A DNA stretch of 51,449 nucleotides from Prochloron sp. SulCav_FS08_3_32_3330. Its GTDB lineage: Bacteria; Cyanobacteriota; Cyanobacteriia; Cyanobacteriales; DYNF01. The stretch spans positions 1 through 51,449 of the forward strand of contig DYNF01000023.1 of the NCBI GenBank assembly GCA_020721205.1, given 5' to 3'. Shown piece by piece: positions 1-7,278 of this stretch. Under the pieces are notes generated by a model that made no database searches, had not been told where the DNA came from, and worked only from the letters and a program-made list of their open reading frames with translations. How positions within the stretch are numbered: the stretch's first letter is position 1; each line of letters opens with the position of its first letter. The translations under genes were made by a program, and so were the position numbers.

Positions 1-6
1 ATTTAG

Positions 7-249
7 TTTGTATTTACCGATCGCCCTTTTGAAAAAACTTTTCCATCTACTGATATAACCCATAGAGATGTAGCCGCCGCTCAAGTAATCAGAAATCGAG
101 GAATCGAAAATGCGTCAGGGCATGGCGTGTTCAAAAACGTCTGTGGAGATGATCTAACGGGGGCAATGGTAACATTGTCTAGTCCAGTATCTGTGAAGCA
201 GAAACTTTTAAATGTGAATTTAAGAATCCCCCGTTACAGCAAGGCTTAA
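7..249 (+). pseudogene. tnpB: C-terminal fragment of IS200/IS605-family TnpB (OrfB)
   Basis: An open frame of 80 codons follows an in-frame TAG at 4-6 and runs to TAA at 247-249. It contains THRDVAAAQVIRNRGIEN, which resembles the conserved C-terminal RuvC III motif (RDxxAAxN-like) of TnpB/OrfB RNA-guided nucleases. The last residues (NLRIPRYSKA) are encoded inside the element's right-end hairpin, as is usual in this IS family. Only the distal part lies in the window, so I cannot tell whether the TAG means a dead gene or whether the rest was simply cut off. Confidence 0.7.
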
Positions 250-265
250 CGGGGGAGTATGTCAA
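211..265 (+). mobile_element. Right end of an IS200/IS605-like element
   Basis: A perfect hairpin at 228-255 (arm CCCCCGTTA, complement TAACGGGGG) is followed six bases later by TCAA at 262-265. The same sequence, with one mismatch, lies inverted at the far end of the window (51395-51449), and a related hairpin lies at 33142-33179. Subterminal hairpins with a nearby tetranucleotide cleavage site, and no terminal inverted repeats, are the hallmark of IS200/IS605 ends. TCAA as the right cleavage site is known from IS608. Its use here is inferred from the three copies. Confidence 0.7.
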
Positions 266-351
266 CTGAATCAAAGTGTGATATGATAAGAACAGCGATC
301 GCTAATTAGCAAAAAATCAAAGGTAAAATTTATCTTAATAATTAAACGAAT

Positions 352-651
352 ATGATTGATATTGAACAAGTTAAAAAAGTGGCTCTTTTAGGACGTTTAG
401 AATTAACTCCTGAAGAAGAAAGTCAATTTTCCACTCAACTTAGTAGTATTTTAGATTATTTTGAGCAATTAAGTGAGTTAGATACTACTAATGTTCAGCC
501 TACTACCAGAGCGATCGAACTAAGTAATATAACTCGTCTTGATCAACAAAAAACCTACGGCGATCGGGAAGCTTTGTTAGATCAAGCCCCCCAAAGAGAT
601 GAGGACTTTTTTAGAGTGCCAAAAATTCTTAATACTGACGAAAATAATTAA
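352..651 (+). CDS. gatC: Asp-tRNA(Asn)/Glu-tRNA(Gln) amidotransferase subunit C
   Basis: This 99-residue protein has the normal length of GatC. GatC is the small subunit that stabilises the GatCAB amidotransferase, which converts mischarged Glu-tRNA(Gln), and in some species Asp-tRNA(Asn), to the amidated form. The N-terminal helical part ([20 protein letters not shown], residues 4-23) and the C-terminal FFRVPKIL are typical of the family. gatA and gatB are not nearby, as is common in cyanobacteria. No clear Shine-Dalgarno sequence precedes the ATG. A GCGATCGC octamer lies about 55 bases upstream. The gene is followed by a large palindromic repeat. Confidence 0.93.
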   Translation: MIDIEQVKKVALLGRLELTPEEESQFSTQLSSILDYFEQLSELDTTNVQPTTRAIELSNITRLDQQKTYGDREALLDQAPQRDEDFFRVPKILNTDENN

Positions 652-658
652 ATAATTT

Positions 659-925
659 TGTTTGTTGTAGAGGCTCTAGCACGATTAATGCAGGGCGTTT
701 TTATTCTTTTTTTTACGACAGGTTAAAACCTCTCGCTACCCAAACAAAACCCGTCTTTACGGGTTATATGATTAAATATTAACTAATATTAAAAAATTAA
801 ACCTGCGTAGGCAGGTTTTGCTTATGTAGCAAGGGGTTTCAACCCTTTGCTACCCGAGAATGAAAACGCCCTGCTATTAATGTGGTGCTAAAAGCACGAA
901 TAAACTTATTTATTCTTAAAAATTT
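659..925. repeat. Nested palindromic intergenic element, copy 1
   Basis: This fills the 304-base gap between gatC and uppP. From outside in it has a weak arm pair (GTTTGTTG near 660, AATAAAC near 900), then GCAGGGCG / CGCCCTGC, then GGTTAAAACC-like and CAAGGGGTTTCAACCC-like palindromes. Two internal hairpins follow (ACCCGTCTTTACGGGT and AACCTGCGTAGGCAGGTT), joined by an AT-rich core containing TATTAACTAATATTAA. The same order occurs at 14451-14698 and, inverted, at 27327-27573 and 45308-45470. I see no open reading frame in it. A role in mRNA 3' processing or termination is possible but unproven. Confidence 0.75.
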
Positions 926-955
926 AGACTTATTTACTCTTAAAAATTTAAACCA

Positions 956-1849
956 TTGATTAATCATTTATTATTTAATTTTTTTCATTTAATTGTAACT
1001 CCTACAACGACGGATCCTCACACTCAAATTAACTGGTTTCAAGCGATTATTTTAGGCTTGGTACAAGGTTTAACTGAGTTTTTACCGATTAGTAGTACCG
1101 CCCATTTAAAAGTTATCCCCGTAGCATTCGGTTGGGGTGATCCGGGGGTTGCTTTTACGGCAATTATTCAACTCGGTAGTATTTTTGCGGTTTTATCTTA
1201 TTTTTGGCAGGATTTAACCCAAGTTTTCAGAGGTTCAATAAAAGCAATTAAATTTAAAAATTATGAGTCTAATGATTTTCGGATGGCTTTAGGCATTGCG
1301 ATCGGCACTTTACCCATTGTTTTTTTCGGTTTATTGTTAAAAATTCTTGTGCCTGACTTAGATAACTCAAATTTTCGGGGTTTAACTACCATTGCGATCG
1401 CCTCTATTATTATGGCTTTATTATTAGGTTTAGCAGAAAAAATCAGTAAACATGAGAGGAATTTTGATCATCTTAATACTAAAGATGGAATCTTAATGGG
1501 TTTAGCTCAGACTTTAGCTCTGATTCCCGGAGTATCACGCTCAGGATCAACGATTACGGCGGGGTTATTTATGGGTTTAGAGCGCTCAACTGCCGCCCGT
1601 TTTTCTTTTTTATTAGGGATTCCCGCTATAACTTTAGCAGGTTTAGTAGAATTAAAAGAGGTTTTAAGTGCAAGTTTTACAATTAATGAAATCATTGTTT
1701 TAATAATTGGCGTTATTTCCTCAGCAATTTTTTCTTATTTAGCGATCGCATGGTTAATTAAATATTTACAAAGAAAAGATACATGGATTTTTGTCTGGTA
1801 TCGTTTAGGTTTTGGGGTAGTAATTTTAATTAATCAATTATTATTTTAA
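956..1849 (+). CDS. uppP: Undecaprenyl-diphosphate phosphatase (BacA family)
   Basis: This integral membrane enzyme (297 residues, hydrophobic throughout) dephosphorylates undecaprenyl diphosphate to recycle the lipid carrier of peptidoglycan synthesis. Both family motifs are present: EFLPISSTAH (residues 41-50, with the catalytic Glu and Ser) and PGVSRSGST (191-199, with the essential Arg195). The frame opens just upstream at a TAA and has no ATG before the first helix, so TTG at 956 is the only plausible start unless the protein begins inside the first membrane segment. An imperfect hairpin follows the stop codon. Confidence 0.93.
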   Translation: MINHLLFNFFHLIVTPTTTDPHTQINWFQAIILGLVQGLTEFLPISSTAHLKVIPVAFGWGDPGVAFTAIIQLGSIFAVLSYFWQDLTQVFRGSIKAIKFKNYESNDFRMALGIAIGTLPIVFFGLLLKILVPDLDNSNFRGLTTIAIASIIMALLLGLAEKISKHERNFDHLNTKDGILMGLAQTLALIPGVSRSGSTITAGLFMGLERSTAARFSFLLGIPAITLAGLVELKEVLSASFTINEIIVLIIGVISSAIFSYLAIAWLIKYLQRKDTWIFVWYRLGFGVVILINQLLF

Positions 1850-1862
1850 AGATTAATTAAAG

Positions 1863-1923
1863 TAGGGTGGATAGGGGAAATAAATTGATCTTTTTCGATC
1901 AAAATTTAATTTCTTTGTCCACT
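1863..1923. repeat. Imperfect inverted repeat after uppP
   Basis: The arms are GTGGATAGGGGAAATAAATT with GATC, and GATC with the imperfect complement ending GTCCAC. They form a long stem with a short T-rich loop, and the repeat starts with GTAGGGTGG. The same GTAGGGTGG-type arm is found beside toxin-antitoxin loci at 16701, 17582 and 23576. It may serve as a transcript end for uppP, although no U-tract follows. Confidence 0.5.
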
Positions 1924-1981
1924 TTAAAAATTAACAAAATATGTTATTATATATAAAGAATAAATAAAGGAGTTAGTTTTT

Positions 1982-2482
1982 ATGAAATTATTAAATCGGG
2001 AAATTAACACTAATTTAGTTCAATCTCAAGTTAATTCATTAATCTTAGAATTTTTGCAGAGTGATGATCCCATAGCTGGGCAAATTAAAGAAATATTCAA
2101 AGATCAATCAATTAATGAAATTGCCGATAATTTAGCAAAGTTATGGTATTTAGAATCAGAAGATCAGGAAGATAATTTTTTAGATTTTTTTGTAACTCAT
2201 TCTGATGTAATCAAATCTCAAAATAACCGTAATGTTAGTTTAACTTATCCTCATTCTAATTTAGGATTAGTGGAATTAGTAGATGAATTATTAGATAAAT
2301 TAACAGAAATTTTTAGCAAAGCTCAAACAATTTTAGCCGTTAAAAATATAGAAGAAAATGAAGTCATATATGCTGATTTTTCGGAAATGGCTTATGATTT
2401 AGAATATCAGCAAGAGGCGTTAGAAATTGCCCAAGATTTTGCTTATACTGACTGGGAAGCATTAAAATTAAGTGAGGTTTAA
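1982..2482 (+). CDS. Unknown acidic protein directly upstream of MazF; candidate antitoxin
   Basis: I do not recognise a named family in this 166-residue, strongly acidic, mostly helical protein. It has no membrane segment and no obvious DNA-binding motif. A good Shine-Dalgarno (AAAGGAG, about 1968-1974) precedes the ATG. It is separated from the MazF gene by only three bases, so the two are surely co-transcribed and probably translationally coupled. An acidic partner just ahead of a MazF toxin fits an antitoxin role, but it is about twice the usual antitoxin length. It could instead be a conserved cyanobacterial protein of other function. Confidence 0.55.
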   Translation: MKLLNREINTNLVQSQVNSLILEFLQSDDPIAGQIKEIFKDQSINEIADNLAKLWYLESEDQEDNFLDFFVTHSDVIKSQNNRNVSLTYPHSNLGLVELVDELLDKLTEIFSKAQTILAVKNIEENEVIYADFSEMAYDLEYQQEALEIAQDFAYTDWEALKLSEV

Positions 2483-2485
2483 TTA

Positions 2486-2833
2486 ATGAAAAGAGGAGAA
2501 GTTTATTATGTTGATCTTAATCCCACAGAGGGATCAGAAATAAATAAAATACGTCCAGCAATTATTGTTAGTAATAATGAAATTAATCAATTTAGTACAG
2601 TTATTTTAATTGTACCTTGTACCACTTATAAAAAAGGAAGAAAAATCTATCGAAGTCAAGTATTAATCAAAGCTGATGAAGACGGTTTAACTAATGATTC
2701 TGTCGCTTTAGGAGAACAAATGAGATCAATTTCTAAAACTAGAATTAAAAGTAAGTTGGGTCAAATTTCTGATCAAGTTTTAACTAAAATAGATCAAGCT
2801 TTAGCTGTTGCTTTAAGTTTGAAATTGAAATAA
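2486..2833 (+). CDS. mazF: MazF/PemK-family mRNA interferase toxin
   Basis: This 115-residue protein has the MazF fold signature. It starts with the N-terminal strand RGEVYYVDLNPTEGSE and continues with KIRPAIIVSN (Arg23 of the active site, residues 21-30). The segment SVALGEQMRSISKTRI follows in the position of the conserved S/T-x-x-x-x-Q motif. MazF toxins cut single-stranded RNA at short sequence motifs and arrest growth when their antitoxin is lost. The gene follows a 166-residue acidic gene after three bases and precedes two small unknown genes, so the operon is longer than a standard two-gene pair. The cut-site specificity cannot be read from the sequence. Confidence 0.88.
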   Translation: MKRGEVYYVDLNPTEGSEINKIRPAIIVSNNEINQFSTVILIVPCTTYKKGRKIYRSQVLIKADEDGLTNDSVALGEQMRSISKTRIKSKLGQISDQVLTKIDQALAVALSLKLK

Positions 2834-2851
2834 AAATTTTAGGTGAATATT

Positions 2852-3271
2852 ATGACTTCTCTAATTAATAAAATTGATCAAAATAAAGTTAATAAAGCTT
2901 TTAATATGTTAGCAATGTCAGGAGAATTTAATCAAGATGATGGAGAAATTATTATTTTAATATCAAAAAATATTATAGAAAGAGGTGGCGAAATTTGGCA
3001 AAATTATATTCTTGATTTATCAATGGCAACAGATGTTATGATTAGTTATAATAAAAGAAAGCCTCTTTGTGTCCAATTAACCAGTTTATCAGATGAGTAT
3101 AACCAAAATAAATATCAAGATTGGCAAAAAACTCTTAAAAATTGGGGTATTGATCGAGGTTTATTTTTAAGCTATAATCCTAATGAGAAAAATTTTGTTA
3201 ATCAATTAGTTAACCTAGCTACTTATAATAGTGATCATCTAAAAACTGGTACTTATTTAAAATTTCCTTAA
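2852..3271 (+). CDS. Unknown 139-residue protein in the mazF operon
   Basis: The frame extends upstream to a GTG at 2843, but ATG at 2852 is preferred because AGGTG sits 6 bases before it, where a ribosome site should be. It starts 18 bases after mazF. No named family is recognised. The middle part has an acidic strand (ATDVMIS) followed by a strand PLCVQLTS, then a helix and GIDRGLFLSYNP. This order loosely recalls PD-(D/E)xK nuclease-like folds (D...QxK), but the lysine is missing, so a catalytic role is not supported. It is possibly an accessory or degenerate nuclease-fold protein. Confidence 0.6.
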   Translation: MTSLINKIDQNKVNKAFNMLAMSGEFNQDDGEIIILISKNIIERGGEIWQNYILDLSMATDVMISYNKRKPLCVQLTSLSDEYNQNKYQDWQKTLKNWGIDRGLFLSYNPNEKNFVNQLVNLATYNSDHLKTGTYLKFP

Positions 3272-3296
3272 TAAAACTTATTAATATTATTAAATT

Positions 3297-3785
3297 ATGG
3301 TTACTGCACAAAAAGCTAATCTTGAACAACAAAAACAAAAAATTGCTGATGCTTTAGCTGATGCTCAAAAAATGCAGGAAGATTGGCTAAAATATGGTTT
3401 AGATTTTGTTGATTTATATGTGGAAAATATAGATAGTGACTGGTTAGAAAATTGGGGTAATGATGAAGTATCTAAGCCATGTTTATTAAAGCAATTTTTC
3501 AATCAAAATTGTCAAAGTGTTAAGAAAATTAAGAACTTATTAGGTAATAAATTAGATCAATTTATTAATGATTGTGAAGTTTATCTTAATTTAGCTGATC
3601 AAGATGAACAACTTGAGCAAATTTTATTAGGTTTAAGAAACTGTTTAGGTTTAAATAATTCTGTTTTATTAGTAAGAGGAAATAACAATAACAATAACAA
3701 TTATAATTTTGATGAGGTTGAGTTATTGGAATTAGTTGAGAAATTATTAGAAGATTTTGAGGTATTTTCAAAGGATGAAAATTAA
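3297..3785 (+). CDS. Unknown acidic, coiled-coil-rich protein upstream of the CHAT gene
   Basis: This 162-residue protein starts 25 bases after the previous gene. The N-terminal 35 residues (KANLEQQKQKIADALADAQK) are predicted to be a helical coiled coil. The rest is acidic and leucine-rich. Near residues 128-136 there is a run of asparagines encoded by an AAT/AAC microsatellite (about 3680-3707), which may vary in length between strains. No catalytic motif is visible. It lies last in the four-gene group starting at 1982, with a 222-base repeat-containing gap before the TPR-CHAT gene. Any functional link to that gene is inference from position only. Confidence 0.55.
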   Translation: MVTAQKANLEQQKQKIADALADAQKMQEDWLKYGLDFVDLYVENIDSDWLENWGNDEVSKPCLLKQFFNQNCQSVKKIKNLLGNKLDQFINDCEVYLNLADQDEQLEQILLGLRNCLGLNNSVLLVRGNNNNNNNYNFDEVELLELVEKLLEDFEVFSKDEN

Positions 3786-3799
3786 AGATAAATTAAAAT

Positions 3800-3860
3800 A
3801 GTCGCTTTAGCAGACTTTTGCTATGAGCAATGAAATAAATTTCATTGCGAGATTAATACT
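3800..3860. repeat. Short palindromic repeat, uninterrupted form
   Basis: The hairpin GCAATGAAAT / ATTTCATTGC is preceded by CTTTAGCAGACTTTTGCTAT and followed by GAGATTAATACT. The same flanks occur at 49917-50090, where the hairpin is interrupted by about 115 bases containing another palindrome. This copy therefore looks like the empty site of a nested insertion. The rest of the 3786-4007 gap is AT-rich with no other feature seen. Confidence 0.6.
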
Positions 3861-4007
3861 CAAAACCTTTAACTTTAAAATAAGAGTAAGATTAATGATG
3901 ATAATATTTAACCCGCCTTGCAATAAATTGACAAGGAAACCAACAGCAAAAATCGGCTAAAGCGATTAAGATTAATTTTAAACCTTATTTAATAAAAAAA
4001 AATTAAT

Positions 4008-7000
4008 ATGTCTAAAGGATTTGGTCAACAAAATAAACCTCAAAATCAAAAACAACAATATCAAATTTATCGTAAATTTGTTGAAGATTTATTTAATGCT
4101 GTTTCACGCCAAAAAGCAAAAAAAATACTTATTAAAAATATACATAAGATAGATGTTCTGTTTATAGAAATATTTATTAAATATTACACTCAACTAATTG
4201 AGGAAAATTTAGAATCACACAAAGAACTAATTTCCAAAAAATTTTGTGCATTAATGGGATTGCTTCAAGAATTAAGTATTGATAATTTAGTAAAGAATAT
4301 AGAGGTTGCTATAATAGGGTTTAATTTTTTGCTTAGTCAATGTCAAAATAATTCGGAAATTGAGGTAATGGTAAAATACCAACTAGGAATTGCTTATCTT
4401 AAACGTATTAATGGCGAGAAACGAGAAAATATAGAGATAGCGATAACATTTTTTAAAAATGCTTTACAAGCATCTAATCGTGATCAATATGGGAAAATAC
4501 AAATTTTCTTGGGAATTGCTTATGTTGAACGCATTGAAGGCGAAAAAAGAGATAATTTAGAAAAGGCAATTACTTATTGTGAAAATGCTTTACAAATATT
4601 TACCCGTGAGTCTTTTCCTGAAAATTGGGCAATGATTCAAACTCTCTTAGCAAGAGTTTATATAATTTATATAAAACTTATAGAAGGACATCAAAAAGAG
4701 AATTTAGAAAAGGCAATTACTGATTGTGAAAACGCCTTACAAATATTTACCCGTAAGGCTTTTCCTGAAGATTGGGCTGAACTTCAAAATAACTTAGGGA
4801 TTATTTACAGAAACCGTATCAAAGGCGAGAAAAGAGAAAATATAGAAAAAGCGATAATATCTTTTAAAAATGCTTTACAAATATATAATCTTGAGGAAAA
4901 GACTCAAGACTGGGCTGGTATTCAAAGCAACTTAGCAATTTCTTATGCTCAAAGAATTGAGGGAGAAAAAAAGGATAATTTAGAAACAGCAATTGCTTAT
5001 TTTAAAGATGCTTTACAAATAATAAATTGTGAAAAAAATCCTTATGGTTGGGCTGATATTCAAAATAATTTAGGTGATACTTATTTAAAACTTCTTGAAG
5101 TAGATCAAAAAAATAATTTACAAATAGCAATTACTTGTTTTGAAAATGCTTTATCAGTATGTACTCATGAAGCTTTTCCTGAAAAATGGGCAATGTTTCA
5201 AGGTAATTTAGGAAATTGTTATTCACAAAGTACAGAAGGAGAAAAAAGAGATAATTTAGAAAAAGCAATATCTTATTATCAAAATGCCTTAGAAGTATTG
5301 ACTTTTGATTCTTTTCCTCAAGATTGGACAATGCTACAAACTAATTTAGGAATTGCTTACTTACAAAGAATCGAAGGTAAGAAAAAAGATAATTTTTTAA
5401 ATGCTATCATTTATTTTAAAAATGCTTTGCAAATTCATACTCCAAAAGCATTTCCTTTATCTTGTCTACAAAATGCCCGTAATTTAGGAAATATAGGAGT
5501 TGTTTTGCAAAATTGGCAATTAGCAATAGAAGGTTACAGTTTAGCAATTGAAGCAATAGAAATAACTCGTAGTTGGGCAAAAACTGATCAACGCCGTCAA
5601 GAAATTTTAGCTCAATCTCTTGATGTTTATGAAAATATGGTACAAGCTTGTATTAATGCAGGAGAATTAGAAAAAGCCATTGAAACAGTAGAAAGATCAC
5701 GGAGTAAATATTTAGTTGATTTAATGGCAAGTAATGACTTATATAATGATGGTAAAATACCGCCCGAAGTTGAATCTTTATTACAAAAATATCAAAAAAA
5801 ACAAAACCAAATTGACTTAGAACAATCTTTGCTTAAAAATAACTCTAATAATGAGAAAAAATTAGATCGGATTTCTTTTGATCGTTCTAATGAAACTATT
5901 GAAGAATTAAACAAAGAAAAACAACAAATTTGGCTAGAAATTCGTAAATTTGATCCCGTTTTAGCAGGAGAAATTAAAGTTGATCCCTTGCCATTTTCCG
6001 CAATGCAAAAATTAATTAAATCTCCTGATACTGCTATCCTTAGTTTTTATACCACTAAGACAGATACTCATATATTTATTATTAAACAGCCCTCACCCCC
6101 TGCCCCTCTCCCACAGGGCGAGGGGTGTAATGGAATTTACCTTTATACTTGTGAGGGAGAAGGTTTAGATAATTTACAAAATTGGCTTAGTGAAAATTGG
6201 TTACAAACCTATATTAATAATTATCAAAATTGGTTAGATAATATTAATAATATTCTCACTAAATTATCCCAAAAATTAAAACTTAATCAATTAATAGATC
6301 AACATTTAAACGATATTCAAGAATTGATAATTATTCCCCATTTAAGTTTACATTTAATACCCTTTTCTGCTTTACCTATTAATGAAAGCGAATATTTAGG
6401 CGATCGCTTTTTAATTCGTTATACTCCTAGCAGTCAAATCTTAAAATTTTGTGATGAAAGAAACCCCATTAAAACTAATCTTAAATATGGCACAGTAGAA
6501 GATGCTACAAATGATTTACCCTGTGCTAGTTTTGAAGGTGATCAAATAGCTAATTTATATAATATTCCTGATCAATTTAGATTACAAGGAAAGGCAAATG
6601 CTACCTGTGAAAATTATCGAGAATTAATGAAAAAAGTTAATATTATTCATTCTTGTCACCATGCAAAATTTAACTTAAATGATCCTTTAAATTCTGCTTT
6701 AGAATTAAGTGATGGTAAGATAACTTTAGGGCAATTAATGTCACCTTCATGGCGTTTTGATAAAACCTTATCTGATGTATTTTTATCCTGTTGTGAAACG
6801 GGTTTAGGTACACCTGAAATAACTGATGATATTTTAACTCTTTCAGCAGGTTTTTTATGTGCAGGGGCTAGAAGTGTAATTAGCACTTTATGGGCTGTAA
6901 ATGACCTTGCAACCGCTTTATTTTCACTTTTTTATTATCAATATCGTAATGAAGAAAAAACTCGTCCACAAGCTTTAAAACAAGCACAGATTAAGTTAAG

Positions 7001-7235
7001 AAATATGACGAAAAATGAATTAAGTGATTTTTCTATAATTATTAATCAAAAAAGAAAAGAAGCGAGAAATAATAAAAAATTAGTTCCCGAAAATTCTTTT
7101 GAATCTGAAAAATGGGATCAAGAATATCAAAAATATGTAAATTTAACTAATCAAATTATTAATTTTAAACAGTTAGATTATCCTTTTTCTCATCAACAAT
7201 ATTGGGCTGGTTTTATTTGTCATGGATTACAATAA
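4008..7235 (+). CDS. TPR-repeat protein with C-terminal CHAT (caspase-like) protease domain
   Basis: This 1075-residue protein has an N-terminal helical region, then eight tandem TPR-like repeats of about 45-50 residues (about 135-498, consensus I-x-GEKRDNLEKAI-x-x-F-x-NALQ). A linker follows, then a CHAT domain from about residue 790 to the end. The caspase-like dyad is present: His884 in HSCHHAKF (usually xxCHG) and Cys929 in LSCCETG (usually LSACETG). The distal AGARSVISTLWAVND motif is also typical. CHAT proteins are often peptidases activated by partners that bind the TPR part, and some act in defence or programmed cell death. Substrate and trigger are unknown here. Residues 695-706 (PSPPAPLPQGEG) come from an inserted DNA repeat. 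It converges with the export operon. Confidence 0.85.
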   Translation: MSKGFGQQNKPQNQKQQYQIYRKFVEDLFNAVSRQKAKKILIKNIHKIDVLFIEIFIKYYTQLIEENLESHKELISKKFCALMGLLQELSIDNLVKNIEVAIIGFNFLLSQCQNNSEIEVMVKYQLGIAYLKRINGEKRENIEIAITFFKNALQASNRDQYGKIQIFLGIAYVERIEGEKRDNLEKAITYCENALQIFTRESFPENWAMIQTLLARVYIIYIKLIEGHQKENLEKAITDCENALQIFTRKAFPEDWAELQNNLGIIYRNRIKGEKRENIEKAIISFKNALQIYNLEEKTQDWAGIQSNLAISYAQRIEGEKKDNLETAIAYFKDALQIINCEKNPYGWADIQNNLGDTYLKLLEVDQKNNLQIAITCFENALSVCTHEAFPEKWAMFQGNLGNCYSQSTEGEKRDNLEKAISYYQNALEVLTFDSFPQDWTMLQTNLGIAYLQRIEGKKKDNFLNAIIYFKNALQIHTPKAFPLSCLQNARNLGNIGVVLQNWQLAIEGYSLAIEAIEITRSWAKTDQRRQEILAQSLDVYENMVQACINAGELEKAIETVERSRSKYLVDLMASNDLYNDGKIPPEVESLLQKYQKKQNQIDLEQSLLKNNSNNEKKLDRISFDRSNETIEELNKEKQQIWLEIRKFDPVLAGEIKVDPLPFSAMQKLIKSPDTAILSFYTTKTDTHIFIIKQPSPPAPLPQGEGCNGIYLYTCEGEGLDNLQNWLSENWLQTYINNYQNWLDNINNILTKLSQKLKLNQLIDQHLNDIQELIIIPHLSLHLIPFSALPINESEYLGDRFLIRYTPSSQILKFCDERNPIKTNLKYGTVEDATNDLPCASFEGDQIANLYNIPDQFRLQGKANATCENYRELMKKVNIIHSCHHAKFNLNDPLNSALELSDGKITLGQLMSPSWRFDKTLSDVFLSCCETGLGTPEITDDILTLSAGFLCAGARSVISTLWAVNDLATALFSLFYYQYRNEEKTRPQALKQAQIKLRNMTKNELSDFSIIINQKRKEARNNKKLVPENSFESEKWDQEYQKYVNLTNQIINFKQLDYPFSHQQYWAGFICHGLQ
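6090..6125 (+). repeat. Palindromic repeat read in frame inside the CHAT gene
   Basis: This is a GC-rich block in an AT-rich gene with arms CCCCTC and GAGGGG. It encodes PSPPAPLPQGEG (residues 695-706) within a linker just before the CHAT region. The base composition differs sharply from its surroundings, and the length (36 bases) keeps the frame. I recognise this kind of sequence as a widespread interspersed repeat in bacterial genomes. Other copies in this genome cannot be checked from this window. Confidence 0.65.
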
Positions 7236-7278
7236 TAATGCTTGAATTTTGAATTTTATAATTAGAGTCTGATTACTG

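Noticed and set aside
2852-3271. Active PD-(D/E)xK nuclease
   Set aside because: An Asp and a VQLT strand are in a suggestive order, but the conserved lysine is absent and similarity is only impressionistic.
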